From the NCBI RefSeq assembly GCF_003994335.1, contig NZ_PNQZ01000065.1, positions 40 to 64,039 of the forward strand: a DNA stretch of 64,000 bases, in the 5' to 3' direction. Origin of the DNA: Asaia sp. W19 (lineage in GTDB: Bacteria > Pseudomonadota > Alphaproteobacteria > Acetobacterales > Acetobacteraceae). This document shows positions 49,162 through 58,004 of this stretch, piece by piece; position 1 is the first letter of the stretch, and every line of letters starts with the position of its first letter. The notes beneath the pieces are model-generated. The model searched no databases. It was not told the DNA's origin and saw only the letters and a list, made by a program, of their open reading frames with translations. The position numbers and the translations under genes were made by a program.

Positions 49162-49647
49162 CTAGCTGGCCGAGGCCATGCTTTTGACAAGGCTGACGAG
49201 TTGGTGCCTGACGCGCTCATCTCCGATGCGCTGGAAGGCTTCCAGCAACTCGCGAGCCGCCTCGTCGAGAACGGCCCGGATGGGTGCGCCTGCGCGCTCC
49301 GTCAGATCTGGGACGCATCCCCCCGTAGCGGCCACGAATGTGGGGGGAGTTTCTGAAAATCCCGATGTCCGGGGGCCGAACCGCCCCCCATCCTGCTCAT
49401 TGCGCGTCAGATCATCGAAGAAAAATCCGATTGGCACGTCCAGAACGCGTGACATTTCATACAGGCGGCTTGCACCGACCTTGTTCGCACCGCGCTCATA
49501 CTTCTGTACCTGCTGGAAAGTCAGGCCAAGCGCGGCTCCCAGCTTCTCCTGAGACATTCCCAGCGAAGTCCGGCGAAGTCTGATGCGTGCGCCCACGAGG
49601 GCGTCGATCGGACCCGCAGCCGATGCGCTTTTCGCGTTAGGGTTCAT
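49162..49647 (-). CDS. XRE-family transcriptional regulator
   Basis: A 161-aa regulator with an N-terminal Cro/C1-type helix-turn-helix (about 20-75): ARIRLRRTSLGMSQEKLGAAL, then FQQVQKYERGANKV. The C-terminal part is unlike known sensor domains. From memory, the same gene type lies between lnt and metK in rhizobia; here it follows lnt. Targets are unknown. Confidence 0.88.
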   Translation of the reverse strand: MNPNAKSASAAGPIDALVGARIRLRRTSLGMSQEKLGAALGLTFQQVQKYERGANKVGASRLYEMSRVLDVPIGFFFDDLTRNEQDGGRFGPRTSGFSETPPTFVAATGGCVPDLTERAGAPIRAVLDEAARELLEAFQRIGDERVRHQLVSLVKSMASAS

Positions 49648-49710
49648 GAATATGGACTCATACTGAGGGTAACAGCATGCGCCAATCGCAATGCGTTAAC
49701 CTTTTATTAT

Positions 49711-51237
49711 CTATTTTCGACGGCGCCCAAACAAAAGAGCCAGTATGGCGGCGAGCGCGCACAGGCTGAGCGGCACCGTTCTCCCACAGGATGAGAAGAT
49801 GGTCGGTGGGTGTGGCGGGGGCAAGGCAACAACAAGGCTGTCCGGCTTTCCCCAGGGCAAACGCCCCAGCAGATGCCCTGACCCGTCAAAGGCGGCGGTA
49901 ATCCCCATATTGGCTGCCTGGACCACCGGCAGCCCCTCCTCGACGGCGCGCATTCTCGCCGTGGCCAGATGCTGCCGGGGTCCGGCGCTATTTCCGAACC
50001 AGGCATCATTGGTGATATTGGCAATCCAGTACGGGCGCTTACTGCTGACCGCATGACCCGAAAAAATGATCTCGTAGCACACCATGGGAGCGACGGCTCC
50101 AAGGACGGGCAAGGACCAGGTCGCGAGACCTTTCCCCGGCGTCAGTTGATCCGGGAGCAGGTTGAACGGGATGAAACGGGGCTGATACTCCCCAAAAGGA
50201 ACCAGGGTCGCCTTGTCGTATATGGCCTGGATACGACCGCTCTCATCAAGCGCCATGATACTGTTGTAGAAGCGGTTCTCGGCATCCCGGCGATCCGAGC
50301 CGATCATGCCCCAGGCACCGTCTGCGGCCTGGGCGATGATGCGGCGTGCGCCCTCCTCCTCATCCAGCAACCCGGGGAAGCCGGATTCTGGCCAAAGATA
50401 GACAACAGGACGATCGGCCGCGATATCACGGGCCTTAGCCACGCCCTCACTCGTAAGGCGCAGATAAAGCCTGAAGGCGTCGAGTGCGCCATTTCGGGTG
50501 AGAATATCCTTTTCCTGGACATTCCCCTGCAGGAGCGCAACCACAGGGTTGGAAACCGGCATCAGGACCGGATGAGAGAGACGATACCATCCGCCTAGCC
50601 CCCACACGATCACGAGCCCGGCGAGGACGGCTCGGGTTAGATTGCTGTGCCAGACGAGAAGCCCGATCAGAACGACGAGGAAGGTCAGACCGTCCACGCC
50701 GATGACAGAGGCTGGCTGGATAAGGATATCGCCGATCACACCCGGAATCTCGACGATACTGCCCGTCGGATTCCAGGGAAAGCCGGTGAAAATATAGACC
50801 CTTCCCATGTCAGCCAGTGTCCAGAGGGCGGCCAGCAGGACCATGCGCATCAGGCCCGCTGGAACGAGCCGGCATAGGAGAACGGGCACCATGATGAACG
50901 GCGCGAGAATGAGCGCGCATCCGGGGGCAGCGATCGGCACAGCCCACCAGAACTCATGAGCACGCGTGAGAATGGCATTGGTCAGCCAGGACAGCGCCGC
51001 CGTGTGGAAGGCCAGACCAAAAAGGAAGCCGTGCAGGGCCAATTGGCGGGTAGTCGCTGCATCCTGGGCGCAGCGATACAGATAGAGCAACCCCAGAGCC
51101 AAAGCAGGAAGGCAATATACGGGCGGCAGGGCCAGAGCGGTCAACGCTCCGACAACAAGATCGGCCAGAATCATTTTCCCGGTGGAAAATGGGAGCCGGC
51201 TCGGCGGGAAGGAAGAATTCCTGAGCCGGAAAGACAC
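49711..51237 (-). CDS. lnt: Apolipoprotein N-acyltransferase
   Basis: Inner-membrane enzyme that adds the third acyl chain to lipoproteins. About six N-terminal membrane helices are followed by a nitrilase domain with the catalytic Glu (LWPESGFPG), Lys (YDKATLVPFGEY) and Cys (MVCYEIIF). The length of 508 aa is normal. Start uncertain between ATG 51237 and ATG 51174. It lies 14 bp after olsB on the same strand. Confidence 0.94.
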   Translation of the reverse strand: MSFRLRNSSFPPSRLPFSTGKMILADLVVGALTALALPPVYCLPALALGLLYLYRCAQDAATTRQLALHGFLFGLAFHTAALSWLTNAILTRAHEFWWAVPIAAPGCALILAPFIMVPVLLCRLVPAGLMRMVLLAALWTLADMGRVYIFTGFPWNPTGSIVEIPGVIGDILIQPASVIGVDGLTFLVVLIGLLVWHSNLTRAVLAGLVIVWGLGGWYRLSHPVLMPVSNPVVALLQGNVQEKDILTRNGALDAFRLYLRLTSEGVAKARDIAADRPVVYLWPESGFPGLLDEEEGARRIIAQAADGAWGMIGSDRRDAENRFYNSIMALDESGRIQAIYDKATLVPFGEYQPRFIPFNLLPDQLTPGKGLATWSLPVLGAVAPMVCYEIIFSGHAVSSKRPYWIANITNDAWFGNSAGPRQHLATARMRAVEEGLPVVQAANMGITAAFDGSGHLLGRLPWGKPDSLVVALPPPHPPTIFSSCGRTVPLSLCALAAILALLFGRRRK

Positions 51238-51251
51238 ATTCTGCTCCTGAT

Positions 51252-52151
51252 CTACTCGAGCGCGTCCCTCAGGCGGCGCTCGTAATGACGGTAGTATTTA
51301 TCGGCCAGCAACTCGCTTTTCACGAGCACGGCAACATCCGTCGTGTTGAATTGTTCATCAACCACCGCTCCATCACCGATGAAGCCGCCTAGGCGCAGGT
51401 AGCCCTTGATGAGGGGGGGCAAGCGGGACAGGCATCTCCTGTGATCGAGCAGATGCGGATCGCTGCGTTGCATATCGACGTAGCGATCGGGGAGCGCACG
51501 AATACGCAAGGCCGGGGGGGCCAGATGATTGTGGTAGAGATAGGTCAGTTCGTCAGCCATCAACTCCGGGTTGGTTCCGGGCAGGCTGGCACAGCCGAAC
51601 AACACATCGATGCGGTGCAGGAAGATATAGGAAGCGATACCGCGCCAGAGCAGCTGCATGGCTGAACGGCCACGATAACGCTGGTCCACACATGAGCGCC
51701 CGACTTCGAGCAGGCGACCAGGAAACTCGATCAGGGGCGAGATATCGTATTCGCTCGAGGTGTAGTAGCGCCCGAGCAAGGCTGCCTTGTCGCTGGTGAG
51801 CAAACGATAGGTGCCGACCACACCCTCCGCACCTGAAGACACGGCGTGGTCGATGACAAGAAGATGGTCCGCGACCTCATCGAATTCATCGATATCGCGC
51901 TTCAACCGAGCCGTCTGCGCACTCGGCCGGGCGCCCATCTCCTCGAAGAAGACACGGTAACGCAGGGCCTGAGCGGCCTCACGCTCCGCGTCGGTCGTCG
52001 CGATACGAACACCCAGCTGACCGCCGCGCAGTTCCGGAAAGGCATCACGCGCAAGGTCGAGGGTCGAGAGGGACTGACCGGCAGGGGACGTTGTTTCGCC
52101 GTCAGTGACAAGCAGGCGAAACATCTCGGCATGCGAAGGTTTGGCGTTCAT
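51252..52151 (-). CDS. olsB: OlsB-like ornithine N-acyltransferase
   Basis: GNAT-type acyltransferase that makes lyso-ornithine lipid from ornithine and 3-hydroxyacyl-ACP. The family run FRYRVF-like LRYRVFFEEM, then DHLLVID, GTYRLL and EVGRSCV motifs are visible, as in OlsB and related hemolysin-type proteins. The 299-aa length is typical. Its start overlaps the fur stop by 4 bp. The partner olsA is not in this window. Confidence 0.9.
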   Translation of the reverse strand: MNAKPSHAEMFRLLVTDGETTSPAGQSLSTLDLARDAFPELRGGQLGVRIATTDAEREAAQALRYRVFFEEMGARPSAQTARLKRDIDEFDEVADHLLVIDHAVSSGAEGVVGTYRLLTSDKAALLGRYYTSSEYDISPLIEFPGRLLEVGRSCVDQRYRGRSAMQLLWRGIASYIFLHRIDVLFGCASLPGTNPELMADELTYLYHNHLAPPALRIRALPDRYVDMQRSDPHLLDHRRCLSRLPPLIKGYLRLGGFIGDGAVVDEQFNTTDVAVLVKSELLADKYYRHYERRLRDALE

Positions 52152-52642
52152 CCGTCCTGACCTGTTGTCTCGCCGGGCTTCTGCGGCAGGCGTCGACCAA
52201 AGAGTTCGAGACGATGAGAGACCAGATCGAAGCCAAGGCGGCGCGCGAGCGTCTCCATCAGGGCGGCATGATCCTCATCTTCAAATTCAACCACATGGCC
52301 GCTATCGACATCGATCAGATGGTAGTGATGCTGATGCCCGGGCTCGCTCGCCTCGTATCTGGCGCGCCCACCACCGAAATCGCGACGCTCGAGAATGCCC
52401 TTCTCCTCAAGGAGGCGGACCGTACGATAGACCGTTGCAATCGAAATGCGGGCATCCATCTGCGAGGCGCGGCGATAAAGCTCCTCAACATCCGGGTGAT
52501 CTTCCGCTTCGGACAATACGCGCGCGATGACGCGACGCTGCCCTGTCATTTTCAGGCCTCGTTCGATACAGAGTTGCCCGATACGCGACTCTTCCTGAGC
52601 CCGCCCGCTTCGCTTTGCGTCAGCTTTCGCTTCAGATACCAT
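52148..52642 (-). CDS. fur: Fur-family metal-responsive regulator
   Basis: A 164-aa ferric uptake regulator. The winged-helix region has MTGQRRVIARVL and the recognition segment ISIATVYRTVRLLEEKG. A His-rich metal site HQHHYHLID lies in the middle and HVVEFED follows. It is alphaproteobacterial in type and could sense iron or manganese. The 4-bp overlap with olsB indicates translational coupling. It is preceded by the mucR terminator, so its promoter lies in the 66 bp between. Confidence 0.95.
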   Translation of the reverse strand: MVSEAKADAKRSGRAQEESRIGQLCIERGLKMTGQRRVIARVLSEAEDHPDVEELYRRASQMDARISIATVYRTVRLLEEKGILERRDFGGGRARYEASEPGHQHHYHLIDVDSGHVVEFEDEDHAALMETLARRLGFDLVSHRLELFGRRLPQKPGETTGQDG

Positions 52643-52663
52643 GGAATACGGCGTAGCCGAAAA

Positions 52664-52703
52664 ACCTGCCCTTTGCCAACGTTAAGTCGCAGGCAAAGGG
52701 CGG
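52664..52703 (-). terminator. Rho-independent terminator of mucR
   Basis: A perfect 10-bp stem (52668-52677 and 52692-52701) with a 14-nt loop, followed on the minus strand by a run of five U. It lies between mucR and fur. Confidence 0.85.
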
Positions 52704-52708
52704 CTTTC

Positions 52709-53107
52709 TCATCGCCTGTGGCCGAGCCCGATCTTGCGCGCAAGATTTGAGCGATGACTGGCATAATTGGGCGCGACCATCGGATATTCGGGGGGCAGAT
52801 CCCAGCGCTCGCGATATTGCTGGGGTGTCATGTCATACACGGTCTGCAGATGGCGGCGCAGGAGCTTGAGCTTTTTCCCGTCTTCGAGACAGATGATGTA
52901 ATCGGGAAAGACCGACTTCTTGGGCGGTACTGCCGGTGTAGGCTTCACAGTCTCGGGCTTTGTATTTGCGACATTTGAAAGTGTCTGATGCACGGTCCGA
53001 ATAAGATTGGGTAGATCCTGCCCCGATATTTCATTATGAGTGACGTAAGCAGAAATAATCTGCGTGGTCAGCTTTTGTAAGGTCAGGTTTTCCGGCTCGC
53101 TCGACAT
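52709..53107 (-). CDS. mucR: MucR/Ros-family regulator
   Basis: A zinc-finger transcription factor with a Ros-type finger in the middle: CLEDGKKLKLLRRHL, with the second Cys replaced by Asp, as in MucR. The YPMVAPNYASHRSNLARKIGLG C-terminal part is a family hallmark. The ATG at 53107 (MSSEPENL) has a GGAGA site; a longer frame adds nine residues. At 132 aa the length is typical. The regulator often controls exopolysaccharide, motility and surface genes, and binds AT-rich sites. Confidence 0.94.
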   Translation of the reverse strand: MSSEPENLTLQKLTTQIISAYVTHNEISGQDLPNLIRTVHQTLSNVANTKPETVKPTPAVPPKKSVFPDYIICLEDGKKLKLLRRHLQTVYDMTPQQYRERWDLPPEYPMVAPNYASHRSNLARKIGLGHRR

Positions 53108-53122
53108 TCCGTTCTCTCCATA

Positions 53123-53148
53123 GAGTATATACACGTTAAGATATACTC
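53123..53148. promoter_or_regulatory. Inverted repeat between mucR and the TusA-like gene
   Basis: GAGTATAT at 53123-53130 and ATATACTC at 53141-53148, separated by 10 bp, form a perfect 8-bp inverted repeat in an AT-rich block 16 bases upstream of the mucR start. This could be an operator for MucR autoregulation or another dimeric repressor. A promoter overlap is likely. Confidence 0.55.
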
Positions 53149-53202
53149 ATATGTAAATGGAATTCAAGAAAATCTGCAAAATACAGTTGAAGATAAGATA
53201 TA

Positions 53203-53436
53203 ATGACAGTGAAAATTGTTGATATCACCCAGCAGATTTGTCCGATGACAACAGTCCATGTGCGGCTGGCGCTGGATCAGGCCTCTAAAGGCGATGAACT
53301 CGAGATCCTGCTGAAGAGTGAAGAAACACTGAGGAATGTGCGGGTTCTACTCAACACTCTGGGAGAGACCCCCTTCGAGACCCACCCTCACGATGAAGAC
53401 GAAACGCGCTACAGGATCACACTCGTCAAATCATGA
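53203..53436 (+). CDS. TusA-like sulfurtransferase
   Basis: A 77-aa protein of the TusA/SirA/YedF fold. The N-terminal QQICPMTTVHVRLAL replaces the usual CPXP motif by CPMT, so the helix-capping proline is lost while the cysteine remains. A role in sulfur transfer is possible. It is divergent from mucR and overlaps rimI convergently by 28 bp. TTTGTCCG-type sites were not seen. Confidence 0.82.
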   Translation: MTVKIVDITQQICPMTTVHVRLALDQASKGDELEILLKSEETLRNVRVLLNTLGETPFETHPHDEDETRYRITLVKS

Positions 53437-53870
53437 CGCAGAACCTGAGCATCACTCCCGTCGGGATAATAACGCTTCCTCAGACCGCATGACCTGAAGC
53501 CACAGCACGCATAAAGCGCCAGCGCCGCGCCATTCGTGGTCGAGACCTCGAGGAACAAGGCTTCGACCGCCCTTTGGGCCAGGAATGCGACCGCATGATC
53601 CAGCAATGCCCGGGCGAGCCCCTGCCGTCTGCAGGCGGGATGTACCCCAAGGGTCAGGATTTCTGCCTCATCCCCGGCCTGACGCACGAGGATGAGCCCC
53701 CGCGGCTGGTCTCCGTCGAGAGAGAGCCACCCCAAGGCCCCAGGCGTGCCAAGCAGTGCGTGGAACGCGTCGCGGGTCCAGCGCTCTGCTTCTGGAAAGC
53801 AGGCTTCATGAACCGCCGAACAAACTGCGGCATGGCACGGCCGGGCAGGTTCAATCCGCAATGCGGTCAT
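53409..53870 (-). CDS. rimI: Ribosomal-protein-alanine N-acetyltransferase
   Basis: GNAT acetyltransferase of the RimI type. The acetyl-CoA loop CRRQGLARALLDHAV and the C-terminal LYACCGFRSCGLRKRYY are visible. The length of 153 aa is usual. It overlaps tsaB by 4 bp, the common tsaB-rimI arrangement. Its 3' end overlaps the TusA-like gene. Confidence 0.92.
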   Translation of the reverse strand: MTALRIEPARPCHAAVCSAVHEACFPEAERWTRDAFHALLGTPGALGWLSLDGDQPRGLILVRQAGDEAEILTLGVHPACRRQGLARALLDHAVAFLAQRAVEALFLEVSTTNGAALALYACCGFRSCGLRKRYYPDGSDAQVLRHDLTSVIL

Positions 53871-54514
53871 CCGACGCTGGGGGCGGGACGCAGACCCTGC
53901 GCCGGCAGCTTGGCTTCCGGCGCATCGACATAGACGGGTTGAAGGGAAGGGCTATCAGCTACGGCGAGCCCGGCTTTGAGCACCAGCGTGATATCCGGAT
54001 GCGTCAACTCCTCGCGCCGCAATGCTGCGCCGGAAAGCGACGCCACGCCATTACCGATCACGTGCGTCTCGTCTGGTAGATCAAGGCTGTCAGGTGGTCC
54101 AGCCCAGAACCGCCCATCGGAAAACTCGGCGAAAATGCGATTGCGACGCGCATGGGTCACGCATACCGCCTGCGCCCATTCCGGTCTGGCCCTGTAGCAT
54201 TGTCCAGTCGTGACACCGCGCAGCCGCGCGCCGTATCCGGCGGACAGCCCGTTTGCAAATGCGAGGCTTGCCCGTAATCCTGTAAACGAGCCTGGCCCGG
54301 TGACCGCCACGATGAGATCAGGACCGGAGAGCCAGGCGGCGGCGCGCAGCATATTCCGACAGATAGCAGCCAGGAAAGCTGTCGCTCCCAACCCCTCAAG
54401 GCGCTCATGAGCGACACAGAACGCACCGTCGAAGAGTGCAATATCCCCGCTGGCCCCCGCGCCCAGAGTGGCACCATTGAGAACGAGGCATCGGAGCGAC
54501 CCGGAGCCAGGCAT
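53867..54514 (-). CDS. tsaB: TsaB, t6A biosynthesis subunit
   Basis: ASKHA-fold partner of TsaD in forming t6A on tRNA. The signature VTGPGSFTGLRASLAFANGL is present. At 215 aa the length is typical. Its start touches the nitroreductase stop and its end overlaps rimI by 4 bp. Together with tsaE at 14 kb it completes part of the t6A system. Confidence 0.94.
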   Translation of the reverse strand: MPGSGSLRCLVLNGATLGAGASGDIALFDGAFCVAHERLEGLGATAFLAAICRNMLRAAAWLSGPDLIVAVTGPGSFTGLRASLAFANGLSAGYGARLRGVTTGQCYRARPEWAQAVCVTHARRNRIFAEFSDGRFWAGPPDSLDLPDETHVIGNGVASLSGAALRREELTHPDITLVLKAGLAVADSPSLQPVYVDAPEAKLPAQGLRPAPSVG

Positions 54515-55131
54515 CAGAGCACCAGGCAGGCTTCGTCAAATCCGAGACGCATCGCCCGCTCAGGCGCTTTCTCGGGCCCAGGATAACCGAGGCCCGCGAT
54601 GAAATTTACACGCCAACCGGTGTCGTTGAGGAAAACATCCTCAACTGAATAGGCGTCGAAGCCGGAATAGGGCGCAACCGCCAGACCGAGCGCACGGGCG
54701 GCCAAAATGAGATAGCCCCCCTGAAGGGAGCCATTACGCATTGCGGTTTCCTCGGACAGGCCGACATCGGCGGCAAACCAGTTGCGCAGTCCCTCTTCCC
54801 TGTTCAGCCGGGGGAGATGTTCGAAAAACAGCGGGTCGTGGCATACGAGGACGACTACCGGCGCCGAGAGACAGGACTCGACATTGCCCGGCGACAGAGC
54901 AGGACGCAGGCGCTCTTTCATGTCATCTGCCGTGAGGAAAACGAGGCGAGCCGGACAGCAATTGCCGGAGGTCGGACCGAGTTTGAGCAAGTCGTAAAGC
55001 GCGACAAGCATTTCACGCCCGACGGGCTGATCGGACCAGCTCCGGGGCGTTCTCGCCTCGCGAAACAGTTGATCGAGCGACAATGCATCCAGTGACGTCT
55101 GGAGACGGGGCTCTGGATGACTCTCGCTCAA
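54514..55131 (-). CDS. Nitroreductase family protein, RutE/HadB-like
   Basis: FMN-dependent oxidoreductase of the nitroreductase fold. The family segments TPRSWSDQPV, LLKLGPTSGNCCPAR, and the C-terminal FIAGLGYPG are seen and resemble malonic-semialdehyde reductase RutE. I choose the TTG at 55131 because a GAGGA site lies eight bases upstream within the end of nfuA, giving 205 aa; a longer ATG frame (from 55239) overlaps nfuA by about 100 bp. The physiological substrate is uncertain. Confidence 0.85.
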   Translation of the reverse strand: MSESHPEPRLQTSLDALSLDQLFREARTPRSWSDQPVGREMLVALYDLLKLGPTSGNCCPARLVFLTADDMKERLRPALSPGNVESCLSAPVVVLVCHDPLFFEHLPRLNREEGLRNWFAADVGLSEETAMRNGSLQGGYLILAARALGLAVAPYSGFDAYSVEDVFLNDTGWRVNFIAGLGYPGPEKAPERAMRLGFDEACLVL

Positions 55132-55135
55132 ACTC

Positions 55136-55702
55136 TCAATCCTCAACCTGTTCGACGGCAACCACTTCGGGAACATAGTGGCGCAGCATGTTCTCGACGC
55201 CATGCTTGAGCGTAGCGCGCGATGACGGGCATCCGGCACAGGCTCCCTGCATGGTCAGCCGCACGATGCCGTCGCGATAGCCTCTGAATACGATATCCCC
55301 CCCGTCGCCTGCAACGGCAGGACGGACGCGCGTGTCCAGCAACTCGCGAATCTGGGCGACTACAGCCTCGTCTTCAGGGGCGATCGCCTCTTCCTGCGTC
55401 TGCGCCACGGAATCGAGACAGGCTGCGCCTGACTCGAAATGTGCCGTGATTGCCGTGAGCAGGACCGGCTTGAGCGTATTCCAGCTGAACTCGTCAGTCT
55501 TGGTGACGGAGATGAAGTCACCGCCGAGAAACACACCGCAGACGCCCTCGACGTCGAAGAGCGCGCTGGCAAGCGGTGACCGCCCCTCGGCAGCTTTCGG
55601 GTCAGCGAAGTCGGCGGTCCCGCGATGACCGGTCACAGCACGACCGGGCAGGAACTTCAGAGTGGCGGGGTTTGGGGTATCCTCGGTCTCGATAAACATC
55701 AC
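55136..55702 (-). CDS. nfuA: NfuA-like iron-sulfur scaffold
   Basis: Iron-sulfur carrier with an Nfu N-terminal domain (FIETEDTPNPATLKFLPG) and a C-terminal NifU-like domain with the CXXC motif GACAGCPSS. The length is 188 aa. It leads the unit nfuA-nitroreductase-tsaB-rimI. Either of two adjacent ATG codons could be used. Confidence 0.94.
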   Translation of the reverse strand: MMFIETEDTPNPATLKFLPGRAVTGHRGTADFADPKAAEGRSPLASALFDVEGVCGVFLGGDFISVTKTDEFSWNTLKPVLLTAITAHFESGAACLDSVAQTQEEAIAPEDEAVVAQIRELLDTRVRPAVAGDGGDIVFRGYRDGIVRLTMQGACAGCPSSRATLKHGVENMLRHYVPEVVAVEQVED

Positions 55703-55773
55703 GGCTCTCAGATAACGGTTGCTGCCGTGACATGTGCCATCAATCGCGACTCTGCAAGTCCTTTATCCGCGAT

Positions 55774-57135
55774 TCAGGCCTGCGTCACACCAAGCGGCAA
55801 GGTAATCTCGACGCATAGCCCTCGTCCGGGCGCGTTATGGAGATCGACCTTCCCTCCCGCGCGCCCGACCTCGCGAGTGACGATGGCCAGGCCAAGCCCC
55901 ATCCCGCCTGTTGCGCGAGAGCGCGATCCTTCCACGCGGTAAAAAGCCGAAAGAACCTTTTCGAGCTCAGCCTCGGGAATGCCCGGACCGTCATCGACGA
56001 CCGAGATCAGCGCTGTCTTTCCATCGGTCCGCAGGGTGACATGAGCATCCCCACCGTAATTGCAGGCATTATCAATCAGGTTCGCGAAGACACGCTTAAT
56101 CGCCAGAGGGCGCACCAGCGCATAGCACCGGTCTGGGCCCTCATAGCTCGTATCCCTGCCGCGATCGCTCTGGGAGTCGAGCAACGTGTTCAGAATGGCC
56201 ACGAGATCGACCTGCTTGACAGGCTCCGGATCGAGATCACCCGCGAGGTAGGCGAGCACCCCGGTCACCATCGCCTCCATCTCGTCGATATCGGCTTCTA
56301 TGGCTGCCTGGGTCTCCTCATCGTCCATGAAACCGGCACGTAAACGCAACCGGGCAAGCGGCGTGCGCAGATCATGGGAAACCGCTGCCAGGATCTCGGT
56401 CCTGTCATTGATTAGACGGCGGATACGATGCTGCATCTTGTTGATGGCTTTCGCCAGACCACGCACTTCGCGTGGTCCGCGCTCATCGACCATCGTCCAT
56501 TGCATATCGTCGGATTTTGCGATGCTGTCCGCCACCTGCGCGAGCGCGCGCAGCGGCGTGCTTAGAGAACGCACGATCATGGCCGCGGCGATAGCAACTG
56601 CACCAGCGGTAATGGCCGCAGAGGCCAGCCCCCCAGTCATATGACGATGCTTCAGGATACCCGGCACGTTGAAGGCCAGAAGACTGCCATCGGCCAGTTG
56701 CAGCGTGCCATGAATGCTCGAGGAGTCAGCCCGATCCGCCCATACATGGATATTGGCTTTCCCGAGATCGCGATCGTTTGCAATCAGGCTGTCTTCGACG
56801 CGGCGCAGGCGATGCGGCTGGTCCAGATCGATCGGCTGGTTGGCCGAACGCCACGCCACGCTGATCCCGTTATCTGAAAGAAGCGCCCCCAAAAGGCCGC
56901 GCTGGCTTATGGGGGTCGTGCGCAGCACGCGCAGATCGGTGCTCAGTTCCTCTGCCAGCTGGGTGATCCGGCTGTCATCATCGATATAGGTCTCGGCCTC
57001 TTCGTAAAAAAAGGCACTTGCGACAAACACCAGTATGACGGCTGCCAGAAGGACAACGCTGACACGCCCCACCAGACCCACTGGCCAGAGACGAATGATC
57101 CGGGGCGTGCCTCCCCCACCCAGAGAAAACGGCAT
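55774..57135 (-). CDS. EnvZ-type sensor histidine kinase
   Basis: Membrane histidine kinase of 453 aa. Two membrane segments (about 20-43 and 168-188) flank a periplasmic sensor domain of about 120 residues. A HAMP region follows, then the H-box SHDLRTPLARLRLRAGF with the phosphorylated His at 254, and N, G1 and G2 boxes (NLIDNACNYGG, DDGPGIP, GMGLGLAI). It lies 6 bp after the response regulator. The signal is unknown; osmolarity or pH control as in EnvZ is only a guess. Confidence 0.93.
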   Translation of the reverse strand: MPFSLGGGGTPRIIRLWPVGLVGRVSVVLLAAVILVFVASAFFYEEAETYIDDDSRITQLAEELSTDLRVLRTTPISQRGLLGALLSDNGISVAWRSANQPIDLDQPHRLRRVEDSLIANDRDLGKANIHVWADRADSSSIHGTLQLADGSLLAFNVPGILKHRHMTGGLASAAITAGAVAIAAAMIVRSLSTPLRALAQVADSIAKSDDMQWTMVDERGPREVRGLAKAINKMQHRIRRLINDRTEILAAVSHDLRTPLARLRLRAGFMDDEETQAAIEADIDEMEAMVTGVLAYLAGDLDPEPVKQVDLVAILNTLLDSQSDRGRDTSYEGPDRCYALVRPLAIKRVFANLIDNACNYGGDAHVTLRTDGKTALISVVDDGPGIPEAELEKVLSAFYRVEGSRSRATGGMGLGLAIVTREVGRAGGKVDLHNAPGRGLCVEITLPLGVTQA

Positions 57136-57141
57136 TCGGCC

Positions 57142-57921
57142 TCAGACGCGCTCGACTTCGGCGACAAAGATATAGCCGAGACCACGGACCGTACGGATCA
57201 GGGCATCGGCGTCAGCCCCGAGCTTGCGACGCAGGCGGCTCACCAGAACGTCGATGCTGCGATCCGACACGTCACCGAGGCGCGTGCGAGACAGCTCGAG
57301 CAAACGGTCACGGGCGATGACGCGCTGCGGATTATCCAGGAAGCTTGTGAGCAGGTCATGCTCTGCGCCAGAGATATCGACGACGGCACCAGACGGGTCC
57401 GTCAGTTCACGACGACGCAGATCGAGCTTCCACCCGGCGAACAGGATCGTTTCCTTGCGTGAAACCTCGGTTGGTGCCGCGCCCTGACCACGACGGAGCA
57501 CGGCGCGGACCCGGGCCAGCAGCTCACGCTGACCGAAGGGCTTCGCCACGTAATCATCGGCGCCGATTTCGAGGCCGAGAACGCGATCGCGTTCCTCGCC
57601 TCGGGCAGAGACCATGATGATTGGAGTCTGGGCCAGCGGAGCTTCGCCCGGATGATTCGTTCCCTGACCGTTACGGATGGCGCGGCAAAGCTCGACACCG
57701 CTGGTCTTGGGAAGCATGACGTCCATGACGAGGAGATCGACAGGACCGACAGCGAGAGCGTCCCACATTTCATCGCCAGAGGCGACGCTGCGGACCCGGA
57801 AGCCGTCACCCTGAAGGGCACGCTGAATGAGGGTTCGCATGCCGGGATCGTCTTCAACGATAAGGATACGAGCCGGCAGGTCGGGAGCGGTAGGTACTGT
57901 CGTCATTATCCCATCGATCAT
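57142..57921 (-). CDS. OmpR-family response regulator
   Basis: A 259-aa response regulator. The receiver domain has the acidic pair in LIVEDDPGM, the phosphorylation site D67 (LLVMDVMLP) and the conserved Lys in YVAKPFG. A winged-helix output domain follows (about 160-255, ending VRTGLGYIF-like VRGLGYIF). It is co-transcribed with the kinase. An alternative ATG at 57906 has a GGG-rich stretch just upstream. Confidence 0.94.
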   Translation of the reverse strand: MIDGIMTTVPTAPDLPARILIVEDDPGMRTLIQRALQGDGFRVRSVASGDEMWDALAVGPVDLLVMDVMLPKTSGVELCRAIRNGQGTNHPGEAPLAQTPIIMVSARGEERDRVLGLEIGADDYVAKPFGQRELLARVRAVLRRGQGAAPTEVSRKETILFAGWKLDLRRRELTDPSGAVVDISGAEHDLLTSFLDNPQRVIARDRLLELSRTRLGDVSDRSIDVLVSRLRRKLGADADALIRTVRGLGYIFVAEVERV

Positions 57922-58004
57922 GCTGTGGTAAACGAGATTTGATACAATCTATGTCTCAAATCGCGCAAGAACAACCTTCTCGATGGGGTTTGCGACGCAT
58001 TACC

